Numbered from the stretch's first letter, positions 1 through 13,629 are shown. The stretch is DNA of 64,000 bases from Toxorhynchites rutilus septentrionalis (GCF_029784135.1 NC_073746.1:251407494-251471493), one strand, 5' to 3'. The notes: generated by a model not told the origin, from the sequence alone. Numbers and translations are program-made.

Positions 1-362
1 GGGCTCCGCAAGAAACACAGAAAAGTCGCTTTGGGCGACAAACGTGTTAATAGTTATACCGTATTCACATTATCAAGTATAATCATATAGCTGTCAGCAG
101 TATTTGGATTTCGATCAATATCGAATGATACACAATGTGTCATGCAAGTAACCTTCACGAACATATAACCAAATATGAGTGGATCGTTCAGATACCTGTA
201 TGAATGACAGTAATCACTTGTGTTATACTAAATGATTAATCCAAAAGAGGAGCGAAGACTGTTGTTTGCATATTCGAACAGTACCAGCATCGCACACCGT
301 TTTCGAAGCCTGCATACAAGTTGGAACTGCATCTATCGTCCAGTTCTACTCGGGGCTCTATC
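1..362. other. Left edge, nothing recognised
   Basis: I see no coding signal or repeat structure here. Positionally it lies within, or downstream of, the very long first intron of the proline dehydrogenase gene whose first exon is at 8029-8448 on the minus strand. Confidence 0.4.
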
Positions 363-633
363 CCATCCAATGCAAATTGAGCTTAGGCAGCATAAAACAG
401 GGCTCACGTATTGTTTAATGTTTGGAATCATATATGTTAATATTTGATTACGTTGGATAGTTTCCTTTGGCAAGGGATGTTTGGATACCCATCCGGAAGC
501 TTTCTTGACGATTTGCAATTAAAATCACAGCTGAAGAATCGCGCGGAGCACTTCATTTTTAATTTTAGGTTATAATTTTTATGCTCATGATTTTCTATGC
601 TGGTTACTAAAAGGCGGCCATCTTAGCAATCCC
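363..633 (+). repeat. Dispersed repeat, copy 1 (inverted copy at 10825-11087)
   Basis: This segment, from near the motif CCAATGCAAATTGAG to GCGGCCATCTTAGCAAT, reappears as its reverse complement at 10825-11087 with scattered substitutions and small indels. No coding capacity is evident. The two copies are about 10.2 kb apart in opposite orientation. They could be two insertions of one unnamed family, or the ends of a large composite. Confidence 0.7.
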
Positions 634-813
634 TTGGTTCTACTATAGCGAAAACCTCTGCACAAACAAGTGCAGAGCGAGAAGTGATACAAGAAAAATT
701 ACGTCATCATTCAGTCACCATTTGCCGAGAGCAGCGAATGGGAAAAGATCTAAATCGAGTTAGTTTTTGTTTCTCACTGGTGCGGTGTTGCTAGTAAAAC
801 TATGCGGTCTATA

Positions 814-944
<131 letters not shown>

Positions 945-1233
945 CAAGGGATAGCAGCGTTAAAAATGAAAAATATAATCTGACTACCCTTCCGTCAGCC
1001 TCTATCGAGCTAAATAATCATATACATAGTTGCACTTTCTGAGACTTAAAAACAGGATCTGCTACATTAGCTGAATATGAACCATTCGCTTTACGTAGTT
1101 CATATGATCCTGCTGTTTCATGATGCATGGAGAGGTTCGATATGTGTATGTCAGAGGCAAAGATGAAAATAAACTTTCTGCACCGGAAGCGTACATGACG
1201 GTTTTACTTGCGTGCTGGTGAATCATGAACTTA

Positions 1234-1556
1234 AGACGCGTCCACATTACGCCAATCGGCCTTGGCCGCCCGGTAAAGCCGACTAAATGTGGACGTACCG
1301 CCCGGGCTTGCCGACGTGCCGAAAACCGACTCGAATCAAACCGAAACAAGTAGGTCCGGTTCGAGAAAGTCGAACCAAAACAAAACGAAGTAAATTAGCG
1401 TTGACGACATAGTGCTTCGTGTGTTCGTGACGGTTTCGTGCATCCGATGGGACTTCGGCTTCGTGCACCCGATGGGGCGTCCACATTACTTAACGAACCG
1501 AATATGCCGCCTGGTAGAGGCCGATCGGTATCATTCGGCATAATGTGGACGCGCCT
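1234..1556. mobile_element. MITE with GCGTCCACATTA-type ends, TTA target duplication
   Basis: The ends are inverted: the left reads AGACGCGTCCACATTACGCC and the right, reverse complemented, AGGCGCGTCCACATTATGCC. Both are flanked by TTA (1231-1233 and 1557-1559), as expected of PIF/Harbinger-type elements. The interior repeats GTCCACATTA and ATGTGGACGT and has no transposase. Family assignment rests on the TTA duplication only. Confidence 0.7.
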
Positions 1557-1854
1557 TTATGCATAGTTGTCTCGCTCTCTTTTGTTTCGTGATTTGTAGC
1601 ACGCAACAACAAAAGAATGCTGCTGGGGTAAATTGTTTCTGTAAAATCATATTTGAACGGACGAAAGCGAACCGCGACCTGCTCAGTAAAACAGGAAGTG
1701 GGTTATATCTATGGTATAACTGCAAGGGTGACGTAGGACTATCGTTGATTTAGAGATCATTTGTTTGAAGTTGAATCTGAATTCATTCTGAATGAATGAA
1801 TATTTGGGGGACTTCGAAAACGAGAGCGTTACGTTGGAGGCAAAAGGTTTTATG

Positions 1855-3135
1855 CATCCAATATTGGATACGGAATTATCCTACTGATGGGGAAGAATAA
1901 TCTTCAGAAGTTATCCTGTTAATTGCGATTGATTGAAAAATCACAAAACCAAATGTATTTGGTCACAGTGTTACATAGATAGAAAACATTGAAATAAACT
2001 CTTTCACATGAATGTAATCAAATAAACTCTTTCACATGAATGTATTTTTAAATTCCCAGAGGAACTGGCAGATTATTTTCCGGATCTTTCTCGATGCTGA
2101 ATGGCATCCAAACGGAAAGAATTCCGTGCGTGTATGTGTGTGTATAGCGGCTGCTTCGATGGTCACCTTCTCTTCTCCTAAAAAATAGGCTTCTCTGTGC
2201 TCCCTCACAGTTTCAAACAAACTGCTTGCGTTTCAGGGCAGATCTCGATCCTTCGCCGACCAGCACCCTCAGCAACGATGTTGTCTTGTCGATGTCCTCA
2301 CGAAAAATGAATGCGTCTCAAGGAAGGAAGGTCTTGTATTATAGAGACTTTAAACTTTTGCAGTTCATTCGTCTCTAGCCTTGAGAAAGGCCCTTTGAAA
2401 ACTCTACTCTACTCTATTACTCTACTCCAGCGCTACCACCTCCGCCCTCTTGCCTTGAGAAAGGCACTCGACCCCTCGCCGTCCAGCCCGTCCAGCAACG
2501 ATGTTGTCCAGTCGGTGTCCACACAAAGAATGGAATGCGTCTCACCACCAGAAGTATGCTTTTTGTGCGTGATTGAATCGAGAGAAGACGTGGTTTACGA
2601 TGGCAATTTGGAAGGCAAACTAGAGGGGAATGAACTCTCTGAGCTCGGAACTTTCGGCGACTGAACAATAATCGATTGCGGGCGCATACAATATTGGATA
2701 CGGAAATATCCTACTGATGGGGAAGAATAATCTTCAGAAGCTATCCTGTTAATTGCGATTGATTGAAAAATCACAAAACCAAATGTATTTGGTCACAGTG
2801 TTACATGGATGGAAAACTTTCAAATAAACTCCTTCACATGAATGTAATTTTAAATTCCCAGAGGAACTGGCAGATTATTTTCAGTAACGATTAGATATTT
2901 CCACATTTTCCTCGATACTGGAAGCCCACCAGTGGTTAATGCTAACTCGATAACCATCTGTCAATGGCACTTGATTGAAAAATATTTGGTCACAGTGTTA
3001 TATGGATAGAAAACATCGAAATAAACTCTTTCACATGAATGTATTTTTAAATTCCCAGAGAAACTGGCAGATTATTTTCCGGATCTTTCTCGATGCTGAA
3101 CCGCATCCACACGGAAAGAATTCCGCGCGTGCATG
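1855..3135. repeat. Three local copies of a ~190-370 bp repeat
   Basis: A unit starting near ATATTGGATACGGAA, followed by ACCAAATGTATTTGGTCACA and AATAAACTCTTTCACATGAA, occurs at about 1855-2225, 2690-2880 and 2960-3135, all in the same orientation. Copies 1 and 3 continue into a shared block ending near GGAAAGAATTCCG. The overlapping short reading frames in both strands differ between copies and are not conserved, so I treat this as non-coding repeated DNA. Confidence 0.7.
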
Positions 3136-3294
3136 TGTGTGTGTGTAGCGGCTGCTTTGAGATCTTCCCGGGGGACCGTTTGTGGCATCACTCTCCTCCT
3201 GATGGATTCCCTTCTGGCCTAAAGTGCACAAACAGGCTCTTGGTGACACCGCTCATCCGCGCTTTCATGATAAACGAAGAGCTTCACCACAACA

Positions 3295-3590
3295 GCGACA
3301 ACATGCTCCAATCGCTGTTCAATTTGAACTGAGTGGATTTCCGAGCGGCGCTCGCTTATATACCGATTGGTGATTTCAATAGCCTGTTTTGAAAGCAATT
3401 TTAAGACAATTAAAACAAGTTTTTGGATCAGAAAGTAACAAGTATAGAACGCGTAGACATTTTATCTTTCGAATGAAGTGTTTATCATACCATTTCGTTC
3501 AGTTGTTTAAGAGCTATTAACGCTCAAAATCTCCGTCTCCGGCGTAACGCTTTCGTTTTCGAAACTTTGATTTTACACCCCGGTATAGAA
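3295..3590 (+). repeat. Direct repeat, copy 1 (copy 2 at 61780-62075)
   Basis: This region from ACAACATGCTCCAA through GATTTCCGAGC, TTGGATCA and CGTAACGC recurs in the same orientation at 61780-62075 with substantial divergence. No protein is encoded in either copy. Confidence 0.65.
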
Positions 3591-3769
3591 ATGAAAGACG
3601 TAGTCCTACGTCAAAACAGCGACTGCTCTCAGCAGAGAAGTTTGGAGCGAAGAAAAGTGGAAACACTGCAGTCGTGTAGTTCGATGTCCCCCTTCAGTCT
3701 GACCAAGTTTCGTGGTCCCATCAGCACTTGTTCGGTTTCCTAGCAACGGTAAAGTTCGGTCTGTACGAG

Positions 3770-4185
3770 AATCGTGTGGCAACTTTCACATTGTAAAAAT
3801 GCGGGAAAACGGCAAAACAGATATACTCAACAGCTGCTCAAAACGTTTTCTATCAATGAACGATTCGGGCTCCGTACACTACAACAGTACGAAGAAACAG
3901 CTGATGTGGGCGATAGGCCCAAAAAGGGACGTCCGAGTTTGGTACGGCTACAAAATGTTATCTATGTTGTTCATGAACGCGTTGAACGCCATCCTTTCGG
4001 AAACAAAAGCGTTCATCAGTCGAAATGAATTAGTGCGTACATCGATGTGTGAGTCATTTATTGACGCCCAGATTAAAGCGAATATGTTTGGAACGATGAA
4101 AAAAACCTCCTTAAACTGTTAAAAAACGAGACTAGCAAGAAACTACCAGACTTTATCTCCGCGAAAGCTTGGTCATTCGTCAATC
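3770..4185 (+). pseudogene. Tc1/mariner-like transposase remnant
   Basis: Two overlapping frames give a mariner/Tc1-style helix-turn-helix linker (GDRPKKGRPS, followed by a region resembling the second recognition helix). A short stretch near 4140-4190 reads LPDFISAKAW...NPSDYSL, resembling the SPDLNPLDY block around the third catalytic residue. Frames shift repeatedly and most of the DDE domain is missing. This is an old, internally deleted fragment. The family call is by motif resemblance only. Confidence 0.4.
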
Positions 4186-4539
4186 CATCGGATTATTCAC
4201 TTAAATACGTATATTTTACCTTTCATTATGAAAAATCATTGCGGCCCGAGGCTATAATGAAAATTATAATGCAGCCGGCACCATGTCTATACCTGGCCAC
4301 CATTGCCCTAGGTAATGACGCGTTCATAATTGCTACGGTGATAGTGTTCTTGAAGGGTAACAACATGTACAACCGGACGTAACACACGCCACCAAACGTA
4401 CACCATGCGGAAAGGAAATGTGAAGGCCCGACCGGTAATAGACTCCTCTGTGATGTCTGCTGTCGGTGGAGAAGAAATAGTATGACGACACGACCATTCA
4501 AACAGTCACTTCTCACCATTTCCAGATACCTTTGAGGAT

Positions 4540-5715
4540 CTGCAAGTTCATACCTTTGTGGACGCCAGTGACACTGCTAACTACTTTCGCTTGATGCATA
4601 AAAACAATGTTCAATTGGTACTGGTGGTTGCAAAAAGCAAAGTGGTCTACAGCACTGTTTGACTATTCCAGATTGAACCGGTGGACGAAGTTACAACGTA
4701 AGACGGCATACGTAATCCGCTACATCGATGGCCCTCAGAAGAATAATTTTGAGCAGCAGATAAAAGAAACGTTACTAACTCAAGGTAAATAAGCAAGAGT
4801 AGAACTTGTGTTGTGGAAGATGGTACTAGAGGATCATTTCCCGGAAGAGAGAGTCGTGCTGAAAACTCATGCAACCCAGAGATTCTCCACGTATTGGGTT
4901 GGACTTCTACCACGGACAATTCAGTCGCGCAAATCACGAGGCAATTGTCAACGAAATGCGGCAGCGCTTCGAGTTGACCAAACTCAGATTCCTTATTCAA
5001 AAAGTCATAAAAAACTGGGTTTTCTTCAAGATCTCGAATACTTTCCCAAGAGCACCAGTAATGGCGCCTCTTCCCGAGAAAAGATTGCAACCCTTTTGTA
5101 CCCCCTTTCAAGCACGTAGGGGTAAATTATTCTGGACCGGAGCACAGCCAGTTGAAACGCTGGCCAGCACTTTTACCTGTTTGACAATTCGCAATGTGAA
5201 CATGGAGGTGCTGCATAGTTTATCAACAGAATCGTGTGTAATGGCTGTACGTAACTTAATTTGTCGTAAAGTGACACCGGCAATGTTCTATTCCGACAAT
5301 AGCAAACGGCTTCCAAGGAGCCAGCAGGCAGCTTCAGGAGAAGATCGCGGGACAGTATGAGACCATGGCAAACACTTTCACAAACGCGAGAACCGCTCGA
5401 AAATTCATCCCTCCCGCAGCTCCGCACGTGTGGATTGAGTGTAGAGACACCTTGTCTGGAAAATGAATGCAGCAATTGTCACAGCGCTGTACACTCTTCG
5501 AAACCCCGAGGACGAAACTCTGTGAAGCGGAAACGTTGGTGAACTCTAGACCGCTGACGTACATTCCATCGAGGAGTTTTGGAAGAGGTGAATAAGGGAA
5601 TATCTGCCGGTGATAACCCGCCGTTGCAAGTCGAACCACTTGAACACCAAGGCGCAGGAAGTAGGAGATCTCGTGCTCGTAGTTAACGGAACAGACCACA
5701 ATCATTTGTTTGTTT
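4540..5715 (+). pseudogene. BEL/Pao LTR retrotransposon pol remnant (RNase H to integrase)
   Basis: Reading across several frames gives BEL/Pao polyprotein blocks in the right order. First is an RNase H-like start (HTFVDASDT, then VVAKSKV) near 4549-4660. The integrase N-terminal domain follows (YHGQFSRANHEAIVNEM, then MAPLPEKRL) near 4905-5100. The integrase core comes next (FTCLTIRNVNMEVLHSLS, YSDNS) near 5170-5310. The C-terminal blocks are RKFIPPAAPHVW, VNSRPLTYIP and EVGDLVLVVNGTDHNH, ending near 5705. At least five frame changes and stops separate them. No LTRs are seen on either side. Within the host it sits in the proline dehydrogenase intron, antisense to that gene. Confidence 0.85.
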
Positions 5716-5789
5716 GTTTATTACCTGGTAGTGTAAAGGAAAACCTTTTTTGTACTTGCTACCTACGAATTTTTGGAGGATATCGAGAA

Positions 5790-6213
5790 TCATCTTAATG
5801 TATAAAACTGATGATGACGTTAAATCGTTGACATGACAGCAGAAAGGTGGAGGTCCGAGCACCGAGTCTTGGGGAACGCCAGAGGTTGTTAAACCACTGT
5901 CGGAAAGTCGATTTTCACAAAACGCGCTTTGGAATCGTTCATTTGAATACGATTCAATAAGGTTTACAGCAGAAGCAGCAAAGTTGAACTAAGTTTGTAA
6001 CTTCGAACATAGTTTGCGATCAGAAATAGTGTCGAAGGCTTTGGAAAAGTCCAGCAGTAGCAAAATGGAAATACCTTTTCTATTAATAGTTTGTGTCAAA
6101 TCGTCATGAGCTCGAACCGCTGATGTTTGGATGTTCCGCCCCTTTCGGAAACCCGCTTGAAACTCTGCTAGCAGAAATGTTTTTTTCAAAATTGCCCAAA
6201 TGTTTTCGAACAA
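5790..6213 (-). pseudogene. Non-LTR retrotransposon reverse transcriptase fragment
   Basis: The minus strand encodes the RT palm blocks FQAGFRKGRNIQTSAV and LLLLDFSKAFDTIS (catalytic Asp of motif A in LDFSKAFD). After a frame break comes a decayed GVPQDSVLGPPPF, matching the GVPQGSVLGPLLF block. Jockey/CR1-like elements carry this wording. The fragment lacks the YADD block and both element ends, so it is a 5'- and 3'-truncated relic. Confidence 0.8.
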
Positions 6214-6575
6214 AAAATGTTTATTTGCATGTTGAGCAAACTTATTACATTGTGTAGGATGCGAAAAAGGGGAAAAAGTCGATTTTGTTCATTTTGTCGT
6301 TTACGTCTCCTATACAAACATGGGCAGAGCTGGATGCGTAGATGCAGTCTGAAAATCGGTACCTTGCTGGTGGTATCGGTTCTGAAGCAACGGAGTGTCG
6401 CAGAACGAATTCCAATGAATTTTTTAAAAATATTTTTATAATTGAGTATAATCAACAAAATAAACCTTGCGTTACATGCATTTTGCTCGTAAATAACAAT
6501 ATCGTTTTATTTTTCTTACAAGCATTCTCGTTCTATTTATCCATTCCGTGCAGCGCAAATCAGTTTAGCTGCACT

Positions 6576-6850
6576 CTTTCGTTCGCAAACAATTTGCCCG
6601 CAAACACTTCGTTCTCGAACAGTTCGTTCTCAAACAGTTCACTCCCAATCAGTTCTTTCCCATACAGTTCACTCGCAAACAGTTCGTTCACAAACAGTTC
6701 ACTCTCAATCAGTTCACTCTCAAACAGTTCACCCACAAACCGTTCTTTCGGAATCAGTTCGTTCACAAACCGTTCGCTCGCAATCAGTTCGTGGGGAGAA
6801 CTACCGTTCTTTGAAAAAGAACGACCGTTCGTTCACTCTTTCGGCGAACT
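6576..6850. repeat. 12/24-bp minisatellite, GTTC(A/G)-rich
   Basis: Imperfect units of the type CAAACAGTTCACTCTCAAT repeat about twenty times, built on a 12-bp period (TTC NNN AAC/ATC AG). The period is a multiple of three, so both strands stay open, giving NSSFTNSSLS-type repeats on plus and ELFENELF on minus. I regard these as repeat artefacts. A related but weaker TTCGTTCTGAACTG array lies at 41505-41640. Confidence 0.8.
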
Positions 6851-8028
6851 AGTTCTTTCGTACCGTTCGTGAACGGTTTGCCCATCTCTAGTACGGACAA
6901 CGACTAGTGCTCAAAGTCGGACTGCAATAAAGCTGGCGGTGATGGACGTCGGAGATAAAAGGAGACCTATATAACCTTCAGGAGTTTCGGAATAATAAAT
7001 GGGCTTGCTGGCGAAGGAATATGACGACAACAATCCTCGCTGCAGCTCACCAGCAGACATGTCGGGAATTCTAGAAGAGCAGCGCGACTTCGAACCCCCT
7101 CCACACGCATTACGTAAATTGTGCACGACGCCTGAATTGCAAAGGAACAATCTTCTCTCTACTGATGACAGACGAAGCTTATAGAACTATGTATATAGTT
7201 TAAACTGAATTGTATTGTATACTGTTATCGTATACCGTAAGACTAAACAATGAACGTTCGGATGCTGAATCTTGCTTTTGGATTCCTCTTGACGATTCAC
7301 TGTTTTCGATAAACGACTTGGTTGCATAGGGTTGCGTTCTTATCGCATTCAAAATAGTCTCTTCAGGATTACCATTTCGATGTATCGCAAACATATGCCT
7401 AATATGCTAATTAAATGCTGAATTTCTAGGCCCATACAGATGAAAAGACAACGTAAAATAATATCGACGCGCCTATATTTACATTTTGTTCTAACAAAAT
7501 AAGGCAAAAAACCGAACATATTCACTAGCATTAAGTGCCGAGTACAAAATAACGAAAATGTATAACATGGTTCCTGAATACACACACATTCCGCTAGTAT
7601 GGATGTTCGGATGCAGACTATCGACATATCCACTATGGGGCAAATTCATCACAGTTATACAACATCAGCGATCAATAACGTCCTCATTACCGTGTCACCT
7701 AGTGTGTGTTCTGATATAAAAAAACGAATCAATTGATACCCACATGCAACCCTTTTTTCTCTACTTGAAATCCACCCACCCAAGTCAATTGCTGTACTGA
7801 CTGAAAAGCATTAGGCATGTTAATGTATGATTTGTATTATTAAAAATGCAGGAAAATATGACCAACGAAAGACTTTCGTAAATATGGATTGCAGGGGTTT
7901 GATGATGCAGACAGAGTGTGTATCAGTCCTGTGACGCAATGAAGCTCAAAATGACCCAAATTAAAGGACTACTTTCCCATAAGTGTAAACCTAAAATTGC
8001 ATTGATCGGAAGAACGGAAAACTTTTAC
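6851..8028. other. Intronic DNA of proline dehydrogenase, nothing recognised
   Basis: I see no transposase, RT or exon-like signal. A short motif ACGTAAATTGTGCACGACGC at about 7112 recurs near 41483, suggesting a dispersed repeat family. No proline dehydrogenase exon 2 was found here on the minus strand. Confidence 0.4.
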
Positions 8029-8448
8029 CTTCATATTGTTTTCTACGAGGAACTCAGACGAACACAGGACGTACACAAAGTACGCCCGGATCAACTCGAA
8101 TGTAGTTTTGCTCTTGAATGCTGCGTTCGGATCATTGAAGCTGACATCCAAGGGGTCCCGATGTGGAGAGCTGGGGTCATTCTGCTGCTGCTGTTGTTTA
8201 GCGACATGGACACCACCGGCGTTGGCGGTCGCCGCTACGGATCTAAATCTACGCTGGTGAAATTGTCCTCCGGCTAGGACCTGGCTGAGATAGGTTAACG
8301 AGGCTTGGTACCGCTCGACGGTTAATGCATCGTTGAAAGGAACACTACGGTAAGATTTGGAAACAGAAATACTTCCACTGATTGCCGATGTTGATGCTTT
8401 TCGCGATACCAAATTGTTGCAGCGAGAGACCGAACGCAGAAACGCCAT
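8029..8448 (-). CDS. slgA: Proline dehydrogenase, mitochondrial, first coding exon
   Basis: This flavoenzyme oxidises proline to pyrroline-5-carboxylate in the mitochondrial matrix, the first step of proline use as a flight fuel in insects. The 140 codons start with a Ser/Arg-rich, acid-poor presequence (residues 1-35) typical of mitochondrial import. A Gln run lies at 85-89. The conserved insect and vertebrate PRODH start follows at 96-140 (PHRDPLDVSFNDPNAAFKSK, then FELIRAYFVYVLCSSEFLVE). After codon AAG comes a phase-0 donor (GTAAAA) at 8028. No later PRODH block (catalytic barrel) is found in 1-8028, so intron 1 is longer than 8 kb and the gene leaves the window on the left. The start Met at 8448 is the first in frame. 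The symbol follows the Drosophila orthologue sluggish-A. Confidence 0.9.
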
Positions 8449-9310
8449 TACACAACAGCCGGAATTTTACCACGACGAGAAAAGTTTCTGTTCTGCTGTC
8501 GTTTGACGTTCACGAAAACGATAGACACAGTAAGCCTTAAGGGGAGGGAGGGTGAAATTTTTCACAAAAAAGGCTCACACTAATACACTCACAAGACTCA
8601 AATCTGTTTTCCCCCTCACTGCCTATATTTGAGTGTTTCGTCGTTGAACAAATTTGCTTAAAACTTGACTGCCTTTCTCTTCTTGCACACGCGACAACGA
8701 TTCTTTACATTACACAACGAAGAAAATCTAGCAAAATTACGTAAACACTTTTCTTCCGTTCACAACTGATTTGCCCCTTTTTCGGATAACGGGAACGAAA
8801 ATAAAAGGTCAGATGTGAGAAATTTTCACGAACTGTAAATTTTAATTATCCGAAAGCTCTGGAAATTTAGCAGACACCAATCAAAAAATTTATACCTCTC
8901 AGACGCACTGGTAATTGACACCGAAAAACATTCGATTGCTGCAATTCCTCAATTTTGTTCTCCCCAATATACACAATTCACTTTTTTTTCTCTAAATAAT
9001 CACACTTTTCTATTGCTCTGAACAAACACGAACACAGGACAGAACCAGACACACTTTGAACTCTCCAGAAAATCGTTCCGAACACGAACGCGAATCCAAA
9101 GACAGTGAACGACAGCAGCCTCAACAGCATCGGTTCAAAGCTGCACTCGTCTCATATCCAAAAAGGGGAAAACGGAAAACCGCTAAACGCCGCTCTTTAC
9201 GCTTTTGCTGCTGGTATTGGTTCGGAAGCGGAGTGCAGCGGGAGTGCTTACTCTCGCGAGACCGGCTTTCACGGGAGAGGGAGTGGAAACCACGTGGTGC
9301 GATATAAGGG
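8449..9310 (-). promoter_or_regulatory. 5' flank of proline dehydrogenase
   Basis: This is the region directly upstream of the PRODH start on the minus strand. It should hold the 5' UTR and promoter by position. I see no clear TATA box or initiator. The short open frames around 9056-9370 overlap on both strands and show no recognisable protein. Confidence 0.4.
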
Positions 9311-9321
9311 GGAATCATGTC

Positions 9322-9589
9322 TTCTTCTTCTTCAATGGCACTAACGTTCCTAGAGGAACTTCGCCGTCTCAACGTAGTATTACTTGCGTCATTTTTATTA
9401 GTACTTAGTTGAGATTTCTATGCCAAATAACACGCCTTGAATGCATTCTGAGTGGCAAGCTCTAGAATACGCGTGATCACAGTGCAAGTCGGAGGAAATT
9501 TCTTTAACGAAAAATTCCCCCGACCAGAACGGGAATCGAACCCGAACACCCGGCATGTTAGTTATGACGCTAACCACTCGGCCAAGGGA
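9322..9589 (-). mobile_element. tRNA-derived SINE, copy A
   Basis: On the minus strand the element starts with a tRNA-like head containing an A box (TGGCCGAGTGG) and a perfect B box (GGTTCGATTCC). The body follows, ending in a GAA-repeat tail (TTCTTCTTCTTC on plus at its left end). An 11-bp direct repeat GGAATCATGTC flanks it at 9311-9321 and 9590-9600, a clear target-site duplication. The same family occurs at 13776-14040, 50418-50648 and 58097-58375. Confidence 0.92.
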
Positions 9590-9678
9590 GGAATCATGTC
9601 CCATGTGCAAATTTGAATGAATCGATACGCATGGTGAAAAAAAAATTCAGCTACAATTTAGAAACGGAAAAAGAAATA

Positions 9679-10011
9679 CAGTAGAATCCTTATTATCCGC
9701 GGAATAGTTTGGCAACGTTACCTCGGATAACGAAAATCGCAGATAACGCAATAAAGAACTAAACATGGAATGTACGCGCGAAAAAAGATATTGCTGCATG
9801 TTTATCTAAACAGGAATCATTCAACTATTCACCTGCAAGATTGTGTATATCAGAAGACAGATAATGTGAAAGCCATGACCCAAACTAAATAATTAAGAGC
9901 ATACCACTCAACGCCAAATTTCGGACAGCTCTATAGAATTACTATAGAATTCGTTTCAGCGCTTAATCCACACCGCGGACGATGCGCTTGCGAATAATTG
10001 GGGATCTACTG
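9679..10011. mobile_element. pogo-like MITE, copy 1 (ATTATCCGCGG type)
   Basis: The ends are ACAGTAGAATCC... and ...GGGATCTACTGT, flanked by TA. The left subterminal block ATTATCCGCGGAATAG matches copy 2 (30037-30371) in reverse orientation, as does the interior GTGAAAGCCATGACC. CAGT-type ends with TA duplication fit pogo/Tigger-derived MITEs. Confidence 0.75.
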
Positions 10012-10044
10012 TATAGCAATTGCTGAATTCAGTTTAATACCAGG

Positions 10045-10492
10045 GACAGACATACAGCTGTACTTGCGTTGTACGTGTACAGCGTTGTACAGGTACCATC
10101 GTACCATGACAGACATACTTTGGTTGTACATTGTACCGTATGTCAAACTGACAATCAGATATTTTTCCAATTTCCACCACATATTTCAATGAAAAAGGTT
10201 TTTAGTGTCTAAACTATCAAACACAACAAAAAAGTTTCCAATCTGAGTTATTAACTTAAAAGAAAGTCAATGAAAAGAACGTTTATCAAGTGATTTGATT
10301 CTGCTTGTTCATGCTACCCACCACTAACCGTCTATGGCGCTGCGCACAGTACAACTGTAGCCATGTACAGCGGTAAAACAGGTCGGTACAGGTACAGCGA
10401 TTGTACCGAGTTGCATGCATGGTTCTAGCGCTGTACATGGTGACAGACATACAATTTTCGAAGTACAACGCAAGTACAGCTGTATGTCTGTC
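10045..10492. mobile_element. MITE with 30-bp perfect inverted ends
   Basis: The first 30 bp (10045-10074, beginning GACAGACATACAGCTG) are repeated exactly as their reverse complement at 10463-10492. The interior is rich in GTAC tetramers (e.g. TTGTACAGGTACCATCGTAC). No protein coding is evident. The superfamily is not assignable because no convincing target duplication is visible. Confidence 0.85.
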
Positions 10493-10504
10493 ATAAGTAT
10501 AAGT

Positions 10505-10767
10505 GAATTCTAGATCAACATGTCAAAAGGGTCTATCTTCTTTGATCGATTCTCTTCACCGACTTTCTCTATCGATAACCACGGCCTTTCAGACACATTT
10601 TGCTTCAGTTTTGTCATGTAGTTTGACAAACGAGATCCCCTTTCACACTCCTTATCGTCGAACACATCAGAAAATCCTGTTACTGTTAAGTTATTAATGA
10701 AAGAGAATGAAGATGAAGAGAATCAATCAAAGAAGATAGATCCTTTTGACATGTTGATCTAGAATTC
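10505..10767. mobile_element. MITE with ~52-bp inverted ends
   Basis: The left end GAATTCTAGATCAACATG and the following ~35 bp are matched, with one or two differences, by the reverse complement of 10716-10767. The element is 263 bp and begins only 12 bp after the previous MITE ends. It has no coding capacity. Confidence 0.85.
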
Positions 10768-10824
10768 GTTTCACAGTGTAATTTTATTGTGTTTGTTTTT
10801 ACCAACTCCATTGCAATTCATTGC

Positions 10825-11087
10825 TAAGATGGCCGCCTTTTTTTGTAGCCAGCATAGAAATCATAACCTAAAATTAAAAATAATGTGCTCCGCGCGTTTC
10901 TTCAGCAGTAATTTTAATTGCAAATCGCCAAGAAAGCTTCCAGATGAGTATCCAAACATCGCTTGCCAAAGGAAACTATCTAACGTAATCAAATATTAAC
11001 ATATATGACTCCAAACATTAAACAATACGTGAGCCCTCTAAGCGCGAACCCTGTTTTAAGCTGCCTACGCTCAATTTGCATTGGTTG
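10825..11087 (-). repeat. Dispersed repeat, inverted copy of 363-633
   Basis: This is the reverse complement of the repeat at 363-633, from ATTGCTAAGATGGCCGCC to CTCAATTTGCATTGG. The overlapping short reading frame is not preserved in the other copy. Confidence 0.7.
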
Positions 11088-11619
11088 AGTTAGGGTTGTC
11101 AGAGCTCCGGTTTTCACATGTGTTAGTAAAATTATCGAATAAAACGATTCTCTTTCAAGTTTTCGTTCACTTCACAGCAATTTACCGATCAAACCTATTT
11201 TTTTCTAAGATAAGATCAGACAATAGGGGTTTTTACGGACCAAATTTCTGTCTGATTTCGATAAATTTTGTAAATAAAGTTGATTTTTTCAGTGTTGCCA
11301 ATAAAAATAAATAGCGTTGGATTTGAATTGAATTTAGAAATAGTAAATTTGATGAATATTACGATATTTAGTGTGAAGGAAGTGTGAAGGAATTATATGC
11401 AAGTTTATGTATGTGTTTTTTGACAATGCAATAAAGTGAATGGTTTCGTTAGATCCCTTATGCGATTTCATATTTCGCAATATAATTTCCATTGCTAAGA
11501 AGAAATGGAAAGTCTCATCATTCACTATGCATATGGGAGAGTTGTTAGCTCTAGCTAGTAAATATAAAAAAGGGATGGTTTCCCGCTGACTTATTTTGAT
11601 GATGTAAAGAGCTATATAG

Positions 11620-13289
<1,670 letters not shown>

Positions 13290-13423
13290 AGTTTTGCCAC
13301 ATTAAATCCGCATCGCGTTTACTATGACAGGTCCAAACGGTTTACGTTTAATCCTCATATTTGAATGAAAGAGCTTTCCCGCAAACGCGCCCGCATCGCA
13401 TCGCATTTACTATGTCCTCGACC
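13290..13423. mobile_element. PIF-like MITE, half copy
   Basis: Matches the right half of the full copy at 14112-14375, including GGAAAGCTC-type and GCATCGCATCGC blocks, and ends at ACTATGTCCTCGACC directly before TAA. The left half is missing. Confidence 0.7.
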
Positions 13424-13629
13424 TAACTTTTCAACGCGTGTATCAATCCTGATAGAATTTTTACCACTAAGTGAACAATCCTTCCAAAATGCTGCCATTA
13501 GTTTCTGACACGACAGCTATAGACGCTGCAGTAACTAGAAATAAGCAACAAAATACTAACTGAAACATTTTTTTTAAAGTTTTTTTTTGTAAGAAGTATG
13601 TGTATGTATTGCCGTGACTATGTCATAAT

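Noticed and set aside
4540..5715. Endogenous retrovirus with env
   Set aside because: Only BEL/Pao RNase H and integrase blocks were found. No envelope-like frame or LTR was seen next to them.
9476..9592. tRNA gene
   Set aside because: A and B boxes are present, but the sequence is the head of a repeated SINE with body, GAA tail and target duplication, and it does not fold as a full tRNA.
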